From Acidobacteria bacterium UBA7540 (GTDB lineage Bacteria; Acidobacteriota; Terriglobia; UBA7540), in contig DLMI01000073.1 of assembly GCA_002478145.1 (NCBI GenBank), forward strand, positions 8,501 to 72,500: a stretch of DNA of 64,000 nucleotides, read 5' to 3'. Below the pieces are notes generated by a model. That model did not search any database and was not told where the DNA came from. It worked only from the letters and a program-made list of their open reading frames with translations. Shown here in pieces: positions 36,901-44,137 of this stretch (the stretch's first letter is position 1; each line of letters opens with the position of its first letter). A program made the translations under genes and the position numbers.

Positions 36901-37670
36901 CCCACCATGCGCAACAGTTCCGCGAGGAACTGCACGCGGAACCTTCCGCCGTGCTCGCGGAGTTACCTCCTCCGCCGGTGCTCGCGGGCGAAATCTTGCT
37001 GGCCGCTGAGGACGAGGTTCACCAACTCAAGACCCGCATCGAGAACCTGGGGCCGGTCAACATGATGGCGCTCGAAGAACTCCAGGAAGCCGAGGACCGG
37101 CTCACCTTCCTCGATACCCAGCGCCAGGATCTGCTGGCTTCGATTGAGGACACAAGCCAGGCGATTCGCGAAATCGATCAGGTCTCGCGCCAGCAATTCC
37201 TGGAAGCATTCCAGGCGATCAACGGATACTTCGCTGAGACTTTCCACACCCTCTTTGGCGGCGGAGTGGGCGAGATGCGGCTGACGGATGAATTGGATGC
37301 GGACAGCGGCATCGACATCGCCGCCCAGCCTCCCGGCAAACGGCTGCAGAATGTGCTGTTGCTCTCCGGGGGAGAGAAAGCGCTGGCGGCGCTGGCGCTA
37401 CTCATCGCGATCTTCCGCTACACCCCGAGCCCCTTCTGCATCCTGGACGAGGTGGATGCTCCGCTCGACGAGTCGAACATTGACCGCTTCAGCCGCATGG
37501 TCGAACAGATGAGCCGGCACACCCAGTTCATCCTGATTACCCACAGCAAACGGACCATGGAAATCGCACGAGTGATGTACGGCGTCACCATGGAGGAACC
37601 GGGCGTGTCCAAGCTGGTCTCTGTCCGATTCGAGGCGGTGGAGGCTGAGCCGGCCGCGGTGCCCGCCTGA
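33954..37670 (+). CDS. smc: Chromosome segregation protein SMC
   Basis: Condensin ATPase, 1238 residues. N-terminal LKKLELLGFKSFGDRSRLEF, Walker A VGPNGCGKSN (~residues 31-38) and R-loop/Q-loop SWVLGEQSAKSLRG; long coiled coil (~170-520); hinge (~550-700) with HPLGVLADFVEV and conserved glycines; second coiled coil (~720-1030); C-terminal head with LLSGGEKALAALALL signature and Walker B FCILDEVDAPLDESN, then D-loop and FILITHSKRTM. TTG 33954 lies 8 nt after GGGGAGG and yields the standard N-terminus, so I prefer it over the longer frame from 33804. Partner genes scpA/scpB are not in the window. Confidence 0.96.
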   Translation: MYKLKKLELLGFKSFGDRSRLEFADGVAAIVGPNGCGKSNLSDAVSWVLGEQSAKSLRGERMADVIFNGTGTRPPTSMAEVSMTLVDPEYNEAGFPEEEQERRQVEAQEPEAAAGNNDGEGEWSRPPKLRHRAGEITVTRRLFRSGESEYLINGQVCRLRDIQDLFMGTGLGPESYAIIEQGRIGQVLSSRPSDRRLILEEAAGVSKYKTRKRLAEAKLESSRQNLARIADILEEVTKQVNSLKRQASKARRYREIHDELRARLKVVLTSRWVALEAQCARLGDEVAQAQEACGLAAQRLEALELEQKAATQKHEEWERQLTQLREQIAQSSLERERLLSRCEQVRQQAASLEGRDTDAARERADFQTQLASLEQQSNERTLQLEQVQQDWTAAQGARAQLLSRQDSLSIQVAATEEQVESCRQAMLAAVSHAAELRNQLVQAEEAGLALSRQATRTESEQQRVEREHQRWADELEVLIAAQQQDTTSLADLAKALGETVVALEQARGEEASRRSVLETLRREHSGAVARKQALEESLARHAYSTESVRRLLTGEIPTNGHQFHPLGVLADFVEVSPGYEEVVEDFLKLELECVVVEQHEQARSGIALLREEGKGWSTFFVTHIPPNDRSYGQAHADLLAEPGVVAQVRDLISFQKSLGLNGDLGLPALANAYLVEDPATAQRLAGAYPECHFLTRTGEHYQHRLVSGGKGSSAGPLALRRDFRKLERRAAELEGKIQASEAALAEAASRLTQLAENHGNLTAAKQEAEKRAVVANEKTRQVREAWERARDQLKILQSEAAALQRELASADERKAGLRSELGVAGDEKTRREEAITRSTGALRGLRMDLERLSQELAEASARNSALEERTRAAGAEVARLLGMCEDVRSRMTRLQQQSESWREQRQRLAEEGETIGVRLHELEAALEMARVELQHLEQESGAVKAQRVALSPQVDAARVELEARRARRSEADVAFARADSDRTHHAQQFREELHAEPSAVLAELPPPPVLAGEILLAAEDEVHQLKTRIENLGPVNMMALEELQEAEDRLTFLDTQRQDLLASIEDTSQAIREIDQVSRQQFLEAFQAINGYFAETFHTLFGGGVGEMRLTDELDADSGIDIAAQPPGKRLQNVLLLSGGEKALAALALLIAIFRYTPSPFCILDEVDAPLDESNIDRFSRMVEQMSRHTQFILITHSKRTMEIARVMYGVTMEEPGVSKLVSVRFEAVEAEPAAVPA

Positions 37671-37677
37671 TCGAGCA

Positions 37678-37703
37678 GTGACAAGTGACGAGCGACAAGC
37701 AAG
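37678..37703. repeat. GACAAGTGACGAGCGACAAG word repeat
   Basis: Starts 8 nt after the smc stop; same words as at 22103-22136. Confidence 0.55.
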
Positions 37704-37745
37704 TGAAATCAGTGGCGCGTGTCCTTTCAAAGATCGGAGAGTGAA

Positions 37746-38018
37746 ATGACAGAGAGTAAAGGGCAAATTGGAACCGCCATACGGAAGGCCGCCCGTAATC
37801 GGAGCCTCGACCTGGAATTGACCGAAAAGGGATTCCTGGTCGCCACCAAAGGGAATTTCCAGCGCTGGGTAGTGTCTGGCCACATCTACCCAGAGTTGCC
37901 AGAGGCCTTGGAGCAGGCATATGGTTTCGCCCGGAGCGCAGCCAGGGGCCTGTCCCCCGATGTCTATGTGCTCGACATCAACCAGGATGAGATTTGCCGG
38001 CTCGAGATTATGAAATGA
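37746..38018 (+). CDS. Small conserved-looking hypothetical protein
   Basis: 90 residues, not recognised. Mixed alpha/beta character: TAIRKAARNRSLDLELTEKG, FLVATKGNFQRWVVSGHIYP, an amphipathic LEQAYGFARSAARGL helix and a terminal VYVLDINQDEICRLEIM strand. GGAG lies at good distance before ATG 37746; a GTG at 37719 is an alternative. No membrane segment or signal peptide. Codon use is similar to that of the neighbours. Confidence 0.55.
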   Translation: MTESKGQIGTAIRKAARNRSLDLELTEKGFLVATKGNFQRWVVSGHIYPELPEALEQAYGFARSAARGLSPDVYVLDINQDEICRLEIMK

Positions 38019-38346
38019 ATCCCCGTCCTCAGGTGAAGTCTTCCGCCCGCAGCGTATAATGATGCTGTGTTATGGACGCGCGTCCCGAGCCTCTGACGCT
38101 GTGAGATTCTGTGCAGAGAGAAACCCGCATCCCCTGTTCCGCTTCTGATGCTTCCGCCCCTTGACTCCTCACTCTTGGGTGGTGTCCTAAATGTGCGTTG
38201 GTCAACACGAAGCAATCCAGGCATTATCCGGGTGCGGCTAAACTCTCAACCCTGAGAATAATGCCCTTGGCGCATAACTCTGCGCTTTGAACAAGGCGGG
38301 GGGCCAACGTACCCTCTACCTGACGAAACCTTCGGGTATACGGTCA
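38019..38346. other. Intergenic at start of the 38-40 kb islet
   Basis: 328 nt with no recognised gene on either strand. A perfect TATAAT occurs at 38055-38060 but has no good -35 partner and no open frame of interest downstream. May be debris of the lost restriction locus. Confidence 0.4.
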
Positions 38347-38622
38347 TCAGACGGCAAGATCAAGAGGAAGGTCAGAGATATCCTTAAGCCTTCGCCCGGA
38401 GACCATGACGTCAAGCATCTCGCGCGAATCAGACAGTTGTTCGTCCGCCACGGTCTCCTTGAGCTCGGTCAAGGCGAAATGGTACACGCAGTCGACGTCG
38501 CCGGTGCCTAAAGCGATCGATGCCAACCTGCTTGGAAGGGGTTCCCCTGTGACTACGGCAATGTGGGGCAGCGGGCCTTTCCGATTGCGAATCAGTAAGC
38601 GTGCACCGCGAGCATTTCGCAT
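38347..38622 (-). pseudogene. 5'-truncated NgoMIV-family type II restriction endonuclease
   Basis: A 91-codon frame whose translation matches, from memory, the C-terminal third of NgoMIV (GCCGGC-cutting): NAR..LLIRNRKGPLPHIAVVT, EPLPSRLASIALGTG, DVDCVYHFALTEL and the exact-type terminus RRLKDISDLPLDLAV. NgoMIV is about 286 residues; the part with the acidic active site, catalytic Lys and DNA-recognition residues is missing. Similarity ends at the ATG, which is preceded by TAA, and the sequence beyond does not continue the family in any frame. One codon also appears deleted near the N-end. No cognate methyltransferase is in the window. Head-to-head with the EVE-nuclease gene. Confidence 0.8.
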
Positions 38623-38743
38623 TTATGCTCGTCGAGATGAGCGTCGAAATGTACGATAATGCGCCTGCTAGCGTGCCCCTGGCGAATGAGTCTTGGCTGG
38701 CAAGCGGCCCTCAACGCCAGCCGAGTGCGGAGGCCCAGATCTG

Positions 38744-39574
38744 ATGAGCCAATACTGGCTTGTGGTGGGACCAGCGGAACACTGGCAAGTGGCTTTTGAG
38801 AACGGCAACATCTGGGGACTTCAGGACACAAAGAAAAGCTGGTGGGAGCGTCTCGCGGAAGGGGACGGCTTGGTCTTGTATGCTACGCGGCCAATTGGCG
38901 GCGCCGTGGGTCTAGGTAGGGTGAGAACCAAGTTCAAGCAGGACAAGCCGCTATGGCCTAAAGAAGTCCAAAGAAATGAAGTGCTCTGGCCGCTGCGCTT
39001 CGAATTTGACGTGGACTTCTGCCTTCCTTTAGACCGCTGGAAGGATTCCAAGTTGGTTATCGACGCCCTCCGGGCTGTAGCGCAGGCCGGATTTCAGCCG
39101 CTCAAGGAAAGCGCCAGAGACGTAGCGCTACAAGCGTTCGAGCCGCTGATGAGACCGCTTTCCGTCGGGACCGGCGACATAACGGGCTTACACGATGACA
39201 TTAAAGCCAAACTCGTTGAAATGGGAGAGATCCAGAAATTCCTCGCTGAGGCTGAATATCCCATGGAAGCGACGAGGTTAGACGTGGTTTGGAGGCGAGT
39301 CGAGAAATCAGTGCCGACCTATGTGTTTGAGGTCCAGGTTGGCGGCGACATTTATCATGCTTTGGCGAAACTTAAACATGCCTACGACCTTTGGAACAGC
39401 CGCATCTTTCTTGTAGCCGCTGCACCGGAGAAGACCAAAGTCGACGGGCTGCTGAGCGGCACTTTCCACGAGATCCGTGAGCGCCTTACGTTCGTCGAAA
39501 TCCAGCAAATACATGAGCTATACACCCGCAAGAAAGGCTACAAGGAACTTGAGGAGCACATTGGAATATTGTGA
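38744..39574 (+). CDS. EVE-domain / PD-(D/E)XK-like nuclease fusion, candidate modification-dependent restriction enzyme
   Basis: 276 residues. Residues ~3-95 read as an EVE/PUA-like domain, a fold that binds modified bases: YWLVVGPAEHWQVAFENGNI, IWGLQ, W..L.EGDGLVLYATRPIGG.VGLGRV, PLWP.E and PLRFEFDVD. Residues ~160-276 look like a PD-(D/E)XK-type nuclease: RLDVVW (Asp180), YVFEVQVGGDIYHALAKLKHA (Glu196-x-Gln198, an ExQ variant) and RIFLVAA, FVEI strands. This pairing is typical of type IV restriction enzymes cutting methylated or hydroxymethylated DNA; function here is inference. ATG 38744 has GGAGG 10 nt upstream; the longer frame from 38693 adds nothing conserved. A restriction-gene remnant lies upstream and a RAYT downstream. 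Confidence 0.78.
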   Translation: MSQYWLVVGPAEHWQVAFENGNIWGLQDTKKSWWERLAEGDGLVLYATRPIGGAVGLGRVRTKFKQDKPLWPKEVQRNEVLWPLRFEFDVDFCLPLDRWKDSKLVIDALRAVAQAGFQPLKESARDVALQAFEPLMRPLSVGTGDITGLHDDIKAKLVEMGEIQKFLAEAEYPMEATRLDVVWRRVEKSVPTYVFEVQVGGDIYHALAKLKHAYDLWNSRIFLVAAAPEKTKVDGLLSGTFHEIRERLTFVEIQQIHELYTRKKGYKELEEHIGIL

Positions 39575-39580
39575 TAACCA

Positions 39581-39629
39581 TCCAAGGCGGTAGCTGACGC
39601 TACCGCAGTCCAAGGCGGGCTTCGCCCGC
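39581..39629. repeat. REP unit upstream of RAYT
   Basis: Two stem-loops linked by CCAAGGC words: CCAAGGC-GGTAGC-TGAC-GCTACC-GCAGT and CCAAGGC-GGGC-TTC-GCCC. An inverted copy with compensatory stem changes is at 40193-40239. Ends 7 nt before the RAYT ATG. Confidence 0.9.
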
Positions 39630-39636
39630 ATATCGC

Positions 39637-40191
39637 ATGACCGACTGGCCGCACAGTCCGATCCATCGCCTTTCACAAGCGGGGGCCTACATGGTGACCT
39701 GCGGCACGTATTTGAAGATTCACCACTTCCAGAGTGCCGAACGATTGCGTTTCTTGTGTGATGCCCTTCTGCGGTCGGCCGCCGAATTCGGTTGGAACCT
39801 TCAGGCCTGGGCGGTCTTTTCCAATCACTATCATTTTGTGGCGCTCTCACCGGCCCGCGCGGAGGGTTTGCAGGATTTTATCCAGAAGCTCCATTCCGAC
39901 ACCGCCCTCGCTGCAAATGAGTGGGACAGGACTCAAGGGCGACAGGTCTGGTTTCAATACTGGGACACCCAGCTCACCTATCAGAAATCCTACTTTGCAA
40001 GACTGAGCTATGTGCATCGGAATGCTGTTCACCACAAGCTCGTTCGCGAACCGTCGCTCTACCCCTGGTGTTCGGCAGGCTGGTTTCAGCGCCGAGCGAC
40101 AGCGGCCTTTTACAAAACCGTCATGAGATTTGGGATCGAGCGCCTTAGGGTACCCGATAACTTCGAAGTGGAATGGGCACCCGAGAATTGA
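39637..40191 (+). CDS. REP-associated tyrosine transposase (RAYT, Y1-type HUH)
   Basis: 184-residue single-strand transposase of the IS200/IS605-related Y1 family that nicks or moves REP hairpins. Visible: N-terminal GAYMVTCGTYLKIHHFQ, the HUH motif in AVFSNHYHFVAL, a long helix, and the Tyr-bearing helix with LSYVHRNAVHHKLV (catalytic Tyr presumed here), followed by the RAYT-typical YPWCSAGWF. The ATG begins 7 nt after one REP unit and the stop is 1 nt before an inverted REP unit, so the gene and its substrate form one compact element. No Shine-Dalgarno is visible; the leader is the REP. Confidence 0.93.
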   Translation: MTDWPHSPIHRLSQAGAYMVTCGTYLKIHHFQSAERLRFLCDALLRSAAEFGWNLQAWAVFSNHYHFVALSPARAEGLQDFIQKLHSDTALAANEWDRTQGRQVWFQYWDTQLTYQKSYFARLSYVHRNAVHHKLVREPSLYPWCSAGWFQRRATAAFYKTVMRFGIERLRVPDNFEVEWAPEN

Positions 40192-40192
40192 C

Positions 40193-40239
40193 GGCGCCGC
40201 AGGCGCCTTGGAGTGCGGGAGCGACAGCTCCCGCCTTGG
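40193..40239. repeat. REP unit downstream of RAYT (inverted)
   Basis: GGCGCC-GCA-GGCGCC hairpin then TTGGAGT and GCGGGAGC-GACA-GCTCCCGC hairpin, ending CTTGG. Read on the minus strand it has the same order of parts as 39581-39629, with paired substitutions in both stems. Confidence 0.9.
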
Positions 40240-40808
40240 GCTCGCACGCGAAGCTGTGCAACCCTGGCGCGGCTAAACAGCCTTTGACAACCACCCCAGA
40301 AGGTGAGATGCACGCGCGTGCCCAGTACCAGTCAGGTCCGCGGCGATGCCTCGTTCATTTCCCCCATTGAATGTATGGGGGCTTGTCGACGGCACGTACG
40401 ATACGTTGAGTGGGTTCGTCAGTGCATCCGACGTATTCCGCGCGATCCCTGGAGTATTTTTCGAGCGCATCCTTTCCCGATCGGGCCGTTACCCTGTAGT
40501 AAAGAAAAGTCCTGCCCACCGTTTGGACAACTGCTGACATCGACGCCAGGCAAAATCACCTCTGCGACCTTGCTCTGGAAGTGTGGCCTCTTAACCTCGT
40601 GGCTGATTGATTGGGACGCTTCTTCGTCGTTTGATCGAGCCTTCCGCGGTCGAGGGCAACTTCCCAGCTGACCAACACACATTCAGGAAACTACCCGCTC
40701 CTGATTCCTGACTCCTGTCTTTATCTGGTGCTTTATTCCAATCTCTACCCCACATCCAGTAGGCTCAGTTAAAAGCGTGCGGCCCCTTTTTTTTGGCCTC
40801 TTTTTTCG
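40240..40808. other. Intergenic, islet border to purC
   Basis: About 570 nt with several overlapping but unrecognisable frames on both strands; I could not identify a relic of a methyltransferase or other gene. A GGCCCCTTTTTTTTGGCC string followed by T6 at about 40781-40806 is terminator-like on the plus strand but its stem is only four base pairs. Confidence 0.45.
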
Positions 40809-40836
40809 TTGACAACTCCTGCTGATGTTTTAGAAT
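40809..40836 (+). promoter_or_regulatory. Promoter of purC
   Basis: Perfect TTGACA (40809-40814), 16-nt spacer, TAGAAT (40831-40836, 5/6). Predicted start near 40843, 17 nt before ATG 40860. Confidence 0.7.
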
Positions 40837-40859
40837 GGCGGATGCTCTGAGCCACCGCC

Positions 40860-41765
40860 ATGCAAACAACTAGACAACCTGTTCTCACGGAGACCAGATT
40901 GCCCGGAGCAAGGCTTTTTTCCCGCGGCAAAGTTCGAGATGTATATGAGGCCGGGCCGGGGCAGCTTGTGATCGTCGCCACAGACCGTCTGTCGGCCTTC
41001 GATGTGGTCATGGGCGAAGGCATCCCGGGCAAGGGCTGGGTTTTGACGCAGCTCTCGTGCTTCTGGTTCGAGATGTTCGGGAAGTCCTTCCCCAACCACT
41101 TTCTGAGTTCCAAGCTGGAGGATTACCCCTCCGAGCTTCAGCCGTTTGCCGATCAATTGGAAGGCCGGTCGATGCTGGTGCGCAAGGCCGAACCCTTTCC
41201 CATCGAGTGTGTTGTCCGGGGATACTTGGCGGGATCAGGACTTAATGAGTACCGCGCCACAGGAAGAGTTTGCGGCATCGAACTGCCTGCGGGACTGAGC
41301 GAGGGGTCCAAATTCGACCAGCCGATCTTCACACCGGCGACAAAAGCCTCAACGGGCCACGACGAGAATATCACCTGGGAGGAGACCATCTCGAGAGTGG
41401 GGAGAGCGGCCGCCCAAGAACTGCGCGACTATAGCCTGGAACTCTATTCGAAGGCCAGAGATTACGCGGCAGGACGGGGCATCATCATCGCCGACACCAA
41501 GTTTGAATGGGGACGGAACGGAAGTAACATCATCCTCATCGACGAAATCCTGACCCCGGACTCATCTCGCTTCTGGCCCCAGCAGGGCTACCAGCCTGGC
41601 AAACCCCAGGCTTCGTTCGACAAGCAGTTCGTTCGCGATTACCTCGAATCACTTCACTGGAACAAACAACCTCCCTCACCTCCCCTTCCGCCTGAGGTGG
41701 TGGGGAAAACTAGTGAGAAGTACCGGCAAGCGTACAGTCTTTTGACTGGACAGAATCCTAATTGA
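40860..41765 (+). CDS. purC: Phosphoribosylaminoimidazole-succinocarboxamide synthase (SAICAR synthetase)
   Basis: ATP-dependent ligation of aspartate to CAIR in purine biosynthesis. 301 residues with RGKVRDVYE near the start, VIVATDRLSAFDVVM, RKAEPFPIECVVRGYLAGSG, KASTGHDENI, GIIIADTKFEWG, IDEILTPDSSRFWP and SFDKQFVRDYL. The long form with the C-terminal EKYRQAYSLLTG is the bacterial/fungal type. A good promoter lies just upstream. The next gene (CvpA-like) starts right at or shortly after its stop, so the two probably form an operon, as purF-cvpA does in enterobacteria. Confidence 0.97.
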   Translation: MQTTRQPVLTETRLPGARLFSRGKVRDVYEAGPGQLVIVATDRLSAFDVVMGEGIPGKGWVLTQLSCFWFEMFGKSFPNHFLSSKLEDYPSELQPFADQLEGRSMLVRKAEPFPIECVVRGYLAGSGLNEYRATGRVCGIELPAGLSEGSKFDQPIFTPATKASTGHDENITWEETISRVGRAAAQELRDYSLELYSKARDYAAGRGIIIADTKFEWGRNGSNIILIDEILTPDSSRFWPQQGYQPGKPQASFDKQFVRDYLESLHWNKQPPSPPLPPEVVGKTSEKYRQAYSLLTGQNPN

Positions 41766-41797
41766 AACAGGATGGGGCGCGGCTCGCGCTAAAGATC

Positions 41798-42349
41798 ATG
41801 GGTGAATGGAACTGGCTCGATTGGACTTTTGGCGCCATCTTAGTGGCATCAACGGCTGCGGCCATCATGAAAGGGTTCATCCGGGAATTGATCTCCCTGG
41901 CCTCCCTGGTGATCGGATTGGTAGTGGCAGCGGTAGCATACCCAAGGGCCGCTCTCTGGTTCGAGGACCTGACGAAGTCGCACGAGATAGCCCTAGGCTT
42001 GGGTTTTCTGGTCCTCTTTCTGGGAACCCTGGCGCTGGGCAGTTTGGTTTCGCTACTGGCTCGGAAGTTGATTAAGACTGCCGGCATTCAATGGTTCGAC
42101 CGGTTCCTGGGGGCGGTTTTCGGCCTGGTCCGCGGGGTGGTTGTGGATTGCATTCTACTCCTTGTTCTGCTAGCTTTCACCATTAAGCCGGAAGCTGTGC
42201 AGCAGTCATCTCTCGCCCCTTACGTCACCGCCGGAGCAAAGATTATTTCCCTGGCCATGCCCCGCAACCTCAAGGGGCAGTTTCGCCTGGGGTTTGAGAG
42301 GTTCAGAGAAACGCTGATTCAGAACGACAAGAAAGCCATTAAGAACTAG
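41798..42349 (+). CDS. CvpA family membrane protein
   Basis: 183 residues (195 if TTG 41762, which overlaps the purC stop, is used). Four hydrophobic helices with the CvpA pattern: N-terminal LDWTFGAILVASTAAAIMKGFIRELISL, a central ALGLGFLVLFLGTLALGSL helix, and GLVRGVVVDCILLLVLLAF. In E. coli CvpA is linked to colicin V production and purF; elsewhere it is a general envelope protein. Its position directly after purC continues the purine-gene association. The start codon is uncertain as neither candidate has a strong ribosome binding site. Confidence 0.88.
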   Translation: MGEWNWLDWTFGAILVASTAAAIMKGFIRELISLASLVIGLVVAAVAYPRAALWFEDLTKSHEIALGLGFLVLFLGTLALGSLVSLLARKLIKTAGIQWFDRFLGAVFGLVRGVVVDCILLLVLLAFTIKPEAVQQSSLAPYVTAGAKIISLAMPRNLKGQFRLGFERFRETLIQNDKKAIKN

Positions 42350-42432
42350 TCCTTGGTCATGCTTGCCCACCGGAAGGGTAGCCGAATTGGGAGGCTGAGG
42401 ACAAGCCCATCAATGCTCGAAGTTCGCTTGTC

Positions 42433-42705
42433 ATGCAAACCGAGCAAATACTTCCGCACTGGAGCACTGCCGTGAAAGACCAGCTAGAAGCTCTCGTCAA
42501 CCGCATGATTGAACAAGGAATTCAGTTTCCCGACGCCATAACCGAATTCGAGAAACGGTTTATCCAGCGCATGCTCGAAAAGAACAACGGAAACCAGTCA
42601 AAGACAGCCCAAGCTCTGGGGATTCATCGCAACACCCTCAGCAGGAAAAGCGAAGAGCTCGGGTTGGATCACCAGCCCAAGCGGCGGAAACGACCCAAAC
42701 GGTAA
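42433..42705 (+). CDS. Fis-type helix-turn-helix protein
   Basis: 90 residues. The C-terminal half is a Fis/NtrC-type DNA-binding helix-turn-helix: ALEKRFIQRMLE-like helix (here EKRFIQRMLEKNNGNQSKTA) followed by QALGIHRNTLSRKSEELGL, then a basic tail PKRRKRPKR. It lacks a receiver or AAA+ domain, so it is a stand-alone DNA-binding protein, perhaps a nucleoid-associated or local regulator. Lies 83 nt after cvpA on the same strand. Target genes unknown. Confidence 0.85.
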   Translation: MQTEQILPHWSTAVKDQLEALVNRMIEQGIQFPDAITEFEKRFIQRMLEKNNGNQSKTAQALGIHRNTLSRKSEELGLDHQPKRRKRPKR

Positions 42706-42966
42706 ATGTTTGCATATTAACTTCTGCGGCAATACCTCGTTGCCTCTGATGAACAACCCCACATCCCTGCCCCGGGGGCGCCCCGCGCAATCGCCTCCGG
42801 GCCAGCCGCTCCTCCAGGCGCTCTTTCGATCGAATAAGTTGCTCCAGCACGCTCCGCGTTACCCCCGCCATGGAAGCTGGCCTTACCGATCACGTGTGGA
42901 CATTGAAGGAATTGATAGCCTAAAGGGCCTTTATTGAATCGCCCGTCCTAGAGTACAAGAAACTCA

Positions 42967-43968
42967 CTACTGCGGCTCGATTGCTTCAAAAAGAAGTAAG
43001 CCATCCGAAGACGATTTTCTTATTTTTTCAATAACATCCCTGATTCTTTTCATGGAAATAAGATGCGCGTTGACGGCGTAGTTCATATCTCGTGATACGC
43101 CACGAATGCCCTCAAATATCGTTAAGTAGGTATTAATAGTATTAAGAGCGGCATCCGTGGCTTTTAACATATCTCTCAGTGACCCATCCAATTCCTGCTT
43201 TGCGACCCAGCGATTTGGTAGCGTGCTTATCCATTTCAGCCATTCGTGGATTCCCTCCGCCAGGGGATCTCCTATTTGTTCTAAATCGGCACATTTTTTG
43301 TCTAACTGTCTGGAATAACTGTCCAGCATGTTTGCCGATTGCCTAACTCTCTTCAACTGTATCCGCGCTGAGGATGTCGATACGCCTTGAACTCTCTTTG
43401 TATACTCCCCCATGCAGATACCGACATTAGCTACGATATTCGATATTTCCTTTAGCTTTGGGGAAAGCCTATGCGCCCCCTCCTCAGTCTGCATCTTGTA
43501 ATCGAGGAAGCCCTTAGCTTCGGCGCGGCGACCTCTCTTTGTTTTCTGCACAATCGCGAGCCGGCGTGCGATGCGTTGGGAAACTGCCAAGAGTAGCATT
43601 CCGAGTACAATGCATAAGCTGTATCGCACGCCCGGTCCCGTCAGCATCCTGAGAAGCATTTTCGATATCCCCAGAGCAATAGAAACGCCGTGCGCCGCAC
43701 CCTTATCCGCCTCAGGCCATACCAAGAAACCAAAACAAACAACAAGACACCCCATGAACGCCAAAGCCGCAACTTGGCGTCGGCGAGTATCCCTAATCCA
43801 TGGTATCTGCGTTACCGGATGGCAGAGTAGTGCCGCAAGGGCCACCAAAAGCAATATCGTCCACAGCGGCGTCTTCTCAAGGAGAAAAAGAACTATGGCC
43901 ATAGCAGCCGCCAATAGCCACAAGATAAGGTCTGATCTAGACTTGTTGGATTCGGGATTTTGCTCCAT
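42967..43968 (-). CDS. Orphan membrane protein with long helical cytoplasmic region, A/T-richer than neighbours
   Basis: 333 residues, not recognised. Four to five hydrophobic segments (residues ~13-32, 34-52, 64-84, 92-110, 116-135) precede a ~190-residue helical, charged region containing SNIVANVGICMGEYTKRVQG, SANMLDSYSRQLDKKCADLE and ALNTINTYLTIFEGIRGVSR. The alternation resembles a sensor or signalling coiled coil, but no HAMP, kinase or methyl-accepting motif is visible. The gene is visibly less GC-rich (many ATA, TTT, AAA codons) than the genes on either side, pointing to horizontal acquisition. Alone on its strand. Confidence 0.7.
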   Translation of the reverse strand: MEQNPESNKSRSDLILWLLAAAMAIVLFLLEKTPLWTILLLVALAALLCHPVTQIPWIRDTRRRQVAALAFMGCLVVCFGFLVWPEADKGAAHGVSIALGISKMLLRMLTGPGVRYSLCIVLGMLLLAVSQRIARRLAIVQKTKRGRRAEAKGFLDYKMQTEEGAHRLSPKLKEISNIVANVGICMGEYTKRVQGVSTSSARIQLKRVRQSANMLDSYSRQLDKKCADLEQIGDPLAEGIHEWLKWISTLPNRWVAKQELDGSLRDMLKATDAALNTINTYLTIFEGIRGVSRDMNYAVNAHLISMKRIRDVIEKIRKSSSDGLLLFEAIEPQ

Positions 43969-44137
43969 GCCCGCAATCTTCTCACCGGGCGCCGTCTTGC
44001 GTCGATCTTTTTATTGCGCCCAGGCAAAGAAAAGGAGAATCTTCATCAGCGCAGATTTCAGACACCACCGAACGGCGTTGCATCTTGAGCGAAAGGCCGC
44101 ATAAAATCCAAGTGCTTAACTTCCGAGGTGCAACCGG

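Noticed and set aside
40303..40682. Possible methyltransferase relic next to the restriction remnant
   Set aside because: No segment in any frame resembles DNA methyltransferase motifs (PC, ENV, SAM-binding FxGxG).
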